This document shows positions 60,631-64,000 of a stretch of 64,000 nt of DNA, in pieces. Both the position numbers and the translations under genes were made by a program. Within the stretch, counting starts at the first letter, position 1. The number at the start of each line of letters is the position of its first letter. The notes beneath the pieces are model-generated. The model saw nothing but the letters and a program-made list of their open reading frames with translations. It searched no databases and was not told the origin of the DNA. Source of the stretch: Sipunculus nudus (taxonomy: Eukaryota > Annelida > Sipuncula > Golfingiida > Sipunculidae); NCBI GenBank assembly GCA_026874595.1, contig CM049313.1, positions 73,462,659-73,526,658 of the forward strand, written 5' to 3'.

Positions 60631-62356
60631 TCTTACTGTCTAGTATTTACATTTTAATGTCGCAAAGAACTGATAACATTTTATATAGGAGTGACCCATG
60701 GACAATCATGCTCAGCTGGAATTTGTACTCTACGTCTACACCTCAGAAACTATAGGTCTGCGAAGGAGAAGAAAATATAAGACACAGAGTAATGCACCCA
60801 TGCAGTGTGTTAAAACCCGACGCCTGTCAAATTCGGATTACAGCTCATCTTTAACAGCTATTTAGATGAACGTTAACCTGAATTCATCATTACGTTTTAA
60901 GGCTTTTCGTTAAGATGCGCAAATTTCAAACTGGTCATGATCCAACCTTCATCAGTTAGGCAATGAGTACATATATATAATCAATGCAATATGTAACTGT
61001 TATGACATTTCTCATTTAGACTTCATAAAAAAGTTAGAAATGTCCAATCTAAGGAATGCAAGCCTCCGCCCTTTGTGGCTTCCCTATTGTAGGATGCCCC
61101 CCAACCCGTGTTTCTTTCACTCATTAATCCGATATCCCCAGGTCCTTGGTGCATACCTTACTATATATTTTAGAATACTCTTTGATGACGTTCCTGCTTC
61201 CGGATCATGTGCCGGATCCTTACCAAAAATTTATTCATGGTACCATTGCTGAAATTCCTTAAAAAGTGCATGAGGTTTCGTTGAGGACTGCGTAAGTAAT
61301 GTTGTGACACACACACACACGAGCGCGGATAAACGCATACTCCCCTGGCGGAGGCAATAAGGTGTTTTATGTTCAATATGACCAAACATGAGGCGAGTGG
61401 ATGATTCTTAATAATTAACCGAATGTGACAATAATGTGGAATTTATCCATGCAGTGGGGAAGAATACTATACAAATGATAAAAAAGTAGTCCATTTTTAA
61501 ATAAAGCAACGAGAAACATATCGTTTGTCTATATTTCCCACAATAACTTTATAAATACTTTAAAGGGATCAAGGCAGGACCGCTTATCTGCAACATTTTG
61601 TTATTCATGTTGTTGTTGATCCTGTCGATAGACCAGCGCTGACCCAACTCCCCCCCCCCCCCCACACCGACCACCGCAACAATACGCAACAACAATCAAG
61701 CCATTGTTTAGTAGAGAAAGTGCATGAATAGTAGACAATGGAAAAATGAAAGTGATATGTTGAGGCATATCTGATTGTAAAACGCTGACTGTCACACCAT
61801 AGGCGCTTGAATCCCTGTTAGTACAAATTTTGGCTTAAACAGTTTTCATTCCCCACCCTTTTCTATGCGCTAAACCAGTAAATGATGCTTGTCAGTAACT
61901 TGTTGATATAATAACATACAAGGCCGGCATCTATATATATATTATATATATATAATAGAATATGTTGTACTTTTGATTGAATGTAAACAAGAAATATAAA
62001 GGCTGGCACCCAGCACAGTTGAAAGAGCCTAATCAAAAGGTTGGAGATCATTTTGTATGGGTCTACCATGAAAGTACAAAATACTGGATACAAAGCAGTT
62101 TGAAATGAAGATGCCGGCCTTGTATATTTTTATATAAACAAGTTACTCATAAGCATTATCAGGCGGATCCAGAGGGAGGTTTTCGGGGTCGAGACCCCCC
62201 CCCCCCCCCCCCCCCGATTTCAATCAACGACTTTTTCATGTCCCATGATATAACCTCTAAAGACAAACTGTGTCACTGCTAAACGGCCCAGACGTCATAA
62301 CCTCGATGTGAAACTTGCCACACAACCTATGTCCATGGAGAAAAAAAAACACGTAA
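60631..62356. other. Intergenic, no recognised gene
   Basis: Apart from the CCTCCGCC repeat at about 61040-61365, a C run near 61650 and a C run near 62200, I see nothing. Confidence 0.5.
61040..61365 (+). mobile_element. Dispersed repeat with GCCTCCGCC ends, copy 2
   Basis: Starts near GGAATGCAAGCCTCCGCC and ends near ACGCATACTCCCCTGGCGG, so the ends are inverted (GCCTCCGCC and GGCGGAGGC), with an internal (AC)n tract. Resembles 23300-23570. Confidence 0.55.
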
Positions 62357-62664
62357 GGCCAAAAAAATAAAAGGGTATGGTTCTCAGGCACTTTTTTTCA
62401 GAAATCAATGCGGGCGGGCGGTATTTTATTTTGGACCTTTTTTTGTATGTTTCGATAAAATTTCATATGATCAGGGAAAAGCATGTAAATGACAGGTTTC
62501 TTCTTGCTAAACAGGTAAAAGCACTACATAACAAAGAAAATCGTATGGAAATTGTATTATTTAACCTTCTTGAATGATGAAAATCAAAATAAAAATGTTT
62601 GATGCGGGGGGTTAAAATTGATGCGGGCGGTGCCTGAGAACCATACCTTTTATTTTTTTTGGCC
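62357..62664 (+). mobile_element. Harbinger-like MITE, copy 2
   Basis: 308 bp, inverted ends GGCCAAAAAAATAAAAGG, TAA at both flanks (62354-62356 and 62665-62667). Closely similar to 30912-31224 in the same orientation (for example CAATGCGGGCGGGCGGTAT in both). Confidence 0.78.
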
Positions 62665-62667
62665 TAA

Positions 62668-64000
62668 GATATAAAATCCACAGACAAAATGTTACAGAAC
62701 ATTACATTTACTTGTTTACTGCCACATTTATACAATTACTTTGACGAAAGGCAACATTATATAACTGTCCCGGACTAAATGTCATGCGACATTTAATCCA
62801 TGAACAAAATGCCTCGTGGCATAAACTTCATGTATACGAAATAACACAGGTCATGACGTCCTGTCGTAGTCTATACATTTAAAAGGTGCATGTTAAGTAG
62901 TCTGGTGGGGTCGATTTCATAAAATATCATATATTTGATTATTTTTTCACCCTTTCCGTCCCATAACCTGTTCCTAATCGTGACCACGTAACCTCTCTTT
63001 CAGTACTTCCGGTTCATAAAGAAAAAATATCAAAACAAACACTTGGTACCGGAAACCGAAATAAATTGAGCGACTGCTCAGCCTGGTTAGTCCAATAACA
63101 AAATGACAAAGTATACGTCGCCAATGAAATGCAAGAAAACATAACTACATAACAAACCGTAGGCCATATGACAATAGGCCATGACTTCTACGGTGAAACG
63201 GTGTCACAGGGTATAGACAGTATAATAAAAGAATTATATTTGCTCAGAAAACTCTTTCCAAAATATTTACAGGTATCTAACCTTTTTCCCAGTATTAATG
63301 AAAGTACGACACTAGACACTGTGTCGTTAAAATTATCTTCCATATATTTAATACATGTGTAAAAACAGATAACGTCACGTGATTCAGAATAACATAGTAT
63401 TTTATTCAGCAGAAATAAATCCTTCTGTTCAGATACAGGAAATCCCAATTAAATCAGAATAAGATAAGGACGATATATTTGTTTGATTACATTCACTTTC
63501 CATTGTCTTGATTTTCTGGTCAGTTTTATACTTTACCCCCGTGTAAACGCGGTTAGGATGGCATCCAATGGTTGAAAAAAAGAAAGAAAAAATAAGCAGT
63601 TTTTACGTGCGGTGAACGCAGCTAACACAACTATGTCTTCCTTATATTTCTAACGCAGTGATCTCTTTACATTACTACTATGTATATCCGTTGATCCACT
63701 ACTTGTAAAAACAGTCTTTAATACGCGAGTCCGGAGATAAGAGTCATCTGGTAAAGGAGGCAAGATACGCACAAGTGTGTTGACTATTGTGGGTCAAAAT
63801 TGCTACCTAGCGGCGAGCAGTTAAACTTGAAGATATCGGCGAGGTGTATTTTCTTCATAAACATTTATAACATAAGTATCAATATCTATATATCTGGACT
63901 CTGTTTGTTCTTGGTGCATCTATTATTCGATGCACTGTAATAAACATATATCTATTGGTTATTGCCAGGCATGAAATATTTTACAAACGCGAGGGCCGCT
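62668..64000. other. Intergenic, no recognised gene
   Basis: No supported feature to the window edge. Confidence 0.5.

Overview
This is animal nuclear DNA: AT-rich, full of microsatellites and small transposons, with genes broken into short exons by GT-AG introns. The secreted PLAT/TSP1/ShKT proteins, the Gmr1-like retrotransposon and the style of the dispersed repeats suggest a marine invertebrate, probably a mollusc. The species cannot be fixed from the sequence.

Left part (1-10,100). Positions 1-5,394 are a 117-bp tandem satellite of about 46 copies that continues past the window edge. It abuts the minus-strand gene DNAAF4 (DYX1C1, a dynein-arm assembly factor). Exons 1-4 of that gene are here (173 codons: the CS/p23 domain and the start of the coiled coil). 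The satellite unit contains the last ~30 bases of DNAAF4 exon 4, its 5' splice site and the start of the next intron. The array is therefore an exon-intron junction amplified in tandem, carrying one splice-donor copy per unit.

Middle left (10,100-20,700) has no recognisable gene. It holds three MITE-like or composite elements and several microsatellites.

Gene A (about 21,017-30,030, plus strand) encodes an ~805-residue secreted protein: signal peptide, PLAT domain, 11 thrombospondin type-1 repeats in one exon, and a C-terminal ShKT domain. Gene B (about 40,803-60,630, plus strand) is a tandem paralogue of ~559 residues: signal peptide, PLAT domain, three TSP1 repeats, and three copies of a four-cysteine domain that I do not recognise. 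Introns match in position and phase over the shared part. The modules are bounded by phase-1 introns, which fits exon shuffling of the C-terminus. Between them, 33,490-35,405 is a decayed copy of gene A's 5' region and signal-peptide exon, a remnant of a third paralogue.

Intron 1 of gene B holds a 6.67-kb antisense LTR retrotransposon (41,283-47,950). Its pol order is PR-INT-RT-RNaseH, the order that defines the Gmr1-like branch of Ty3/gypsy. The LTRs are almost identical, but the coding region has three frame breaks. A miniature LTR element (TRIM-like) lies at 37,353-37,775. The right end (60,630-64,000) has only dispersed repeats. Exon boundaries were read by eye from splice sites, frame continuity and paralogue comparison; no transcript data were available.
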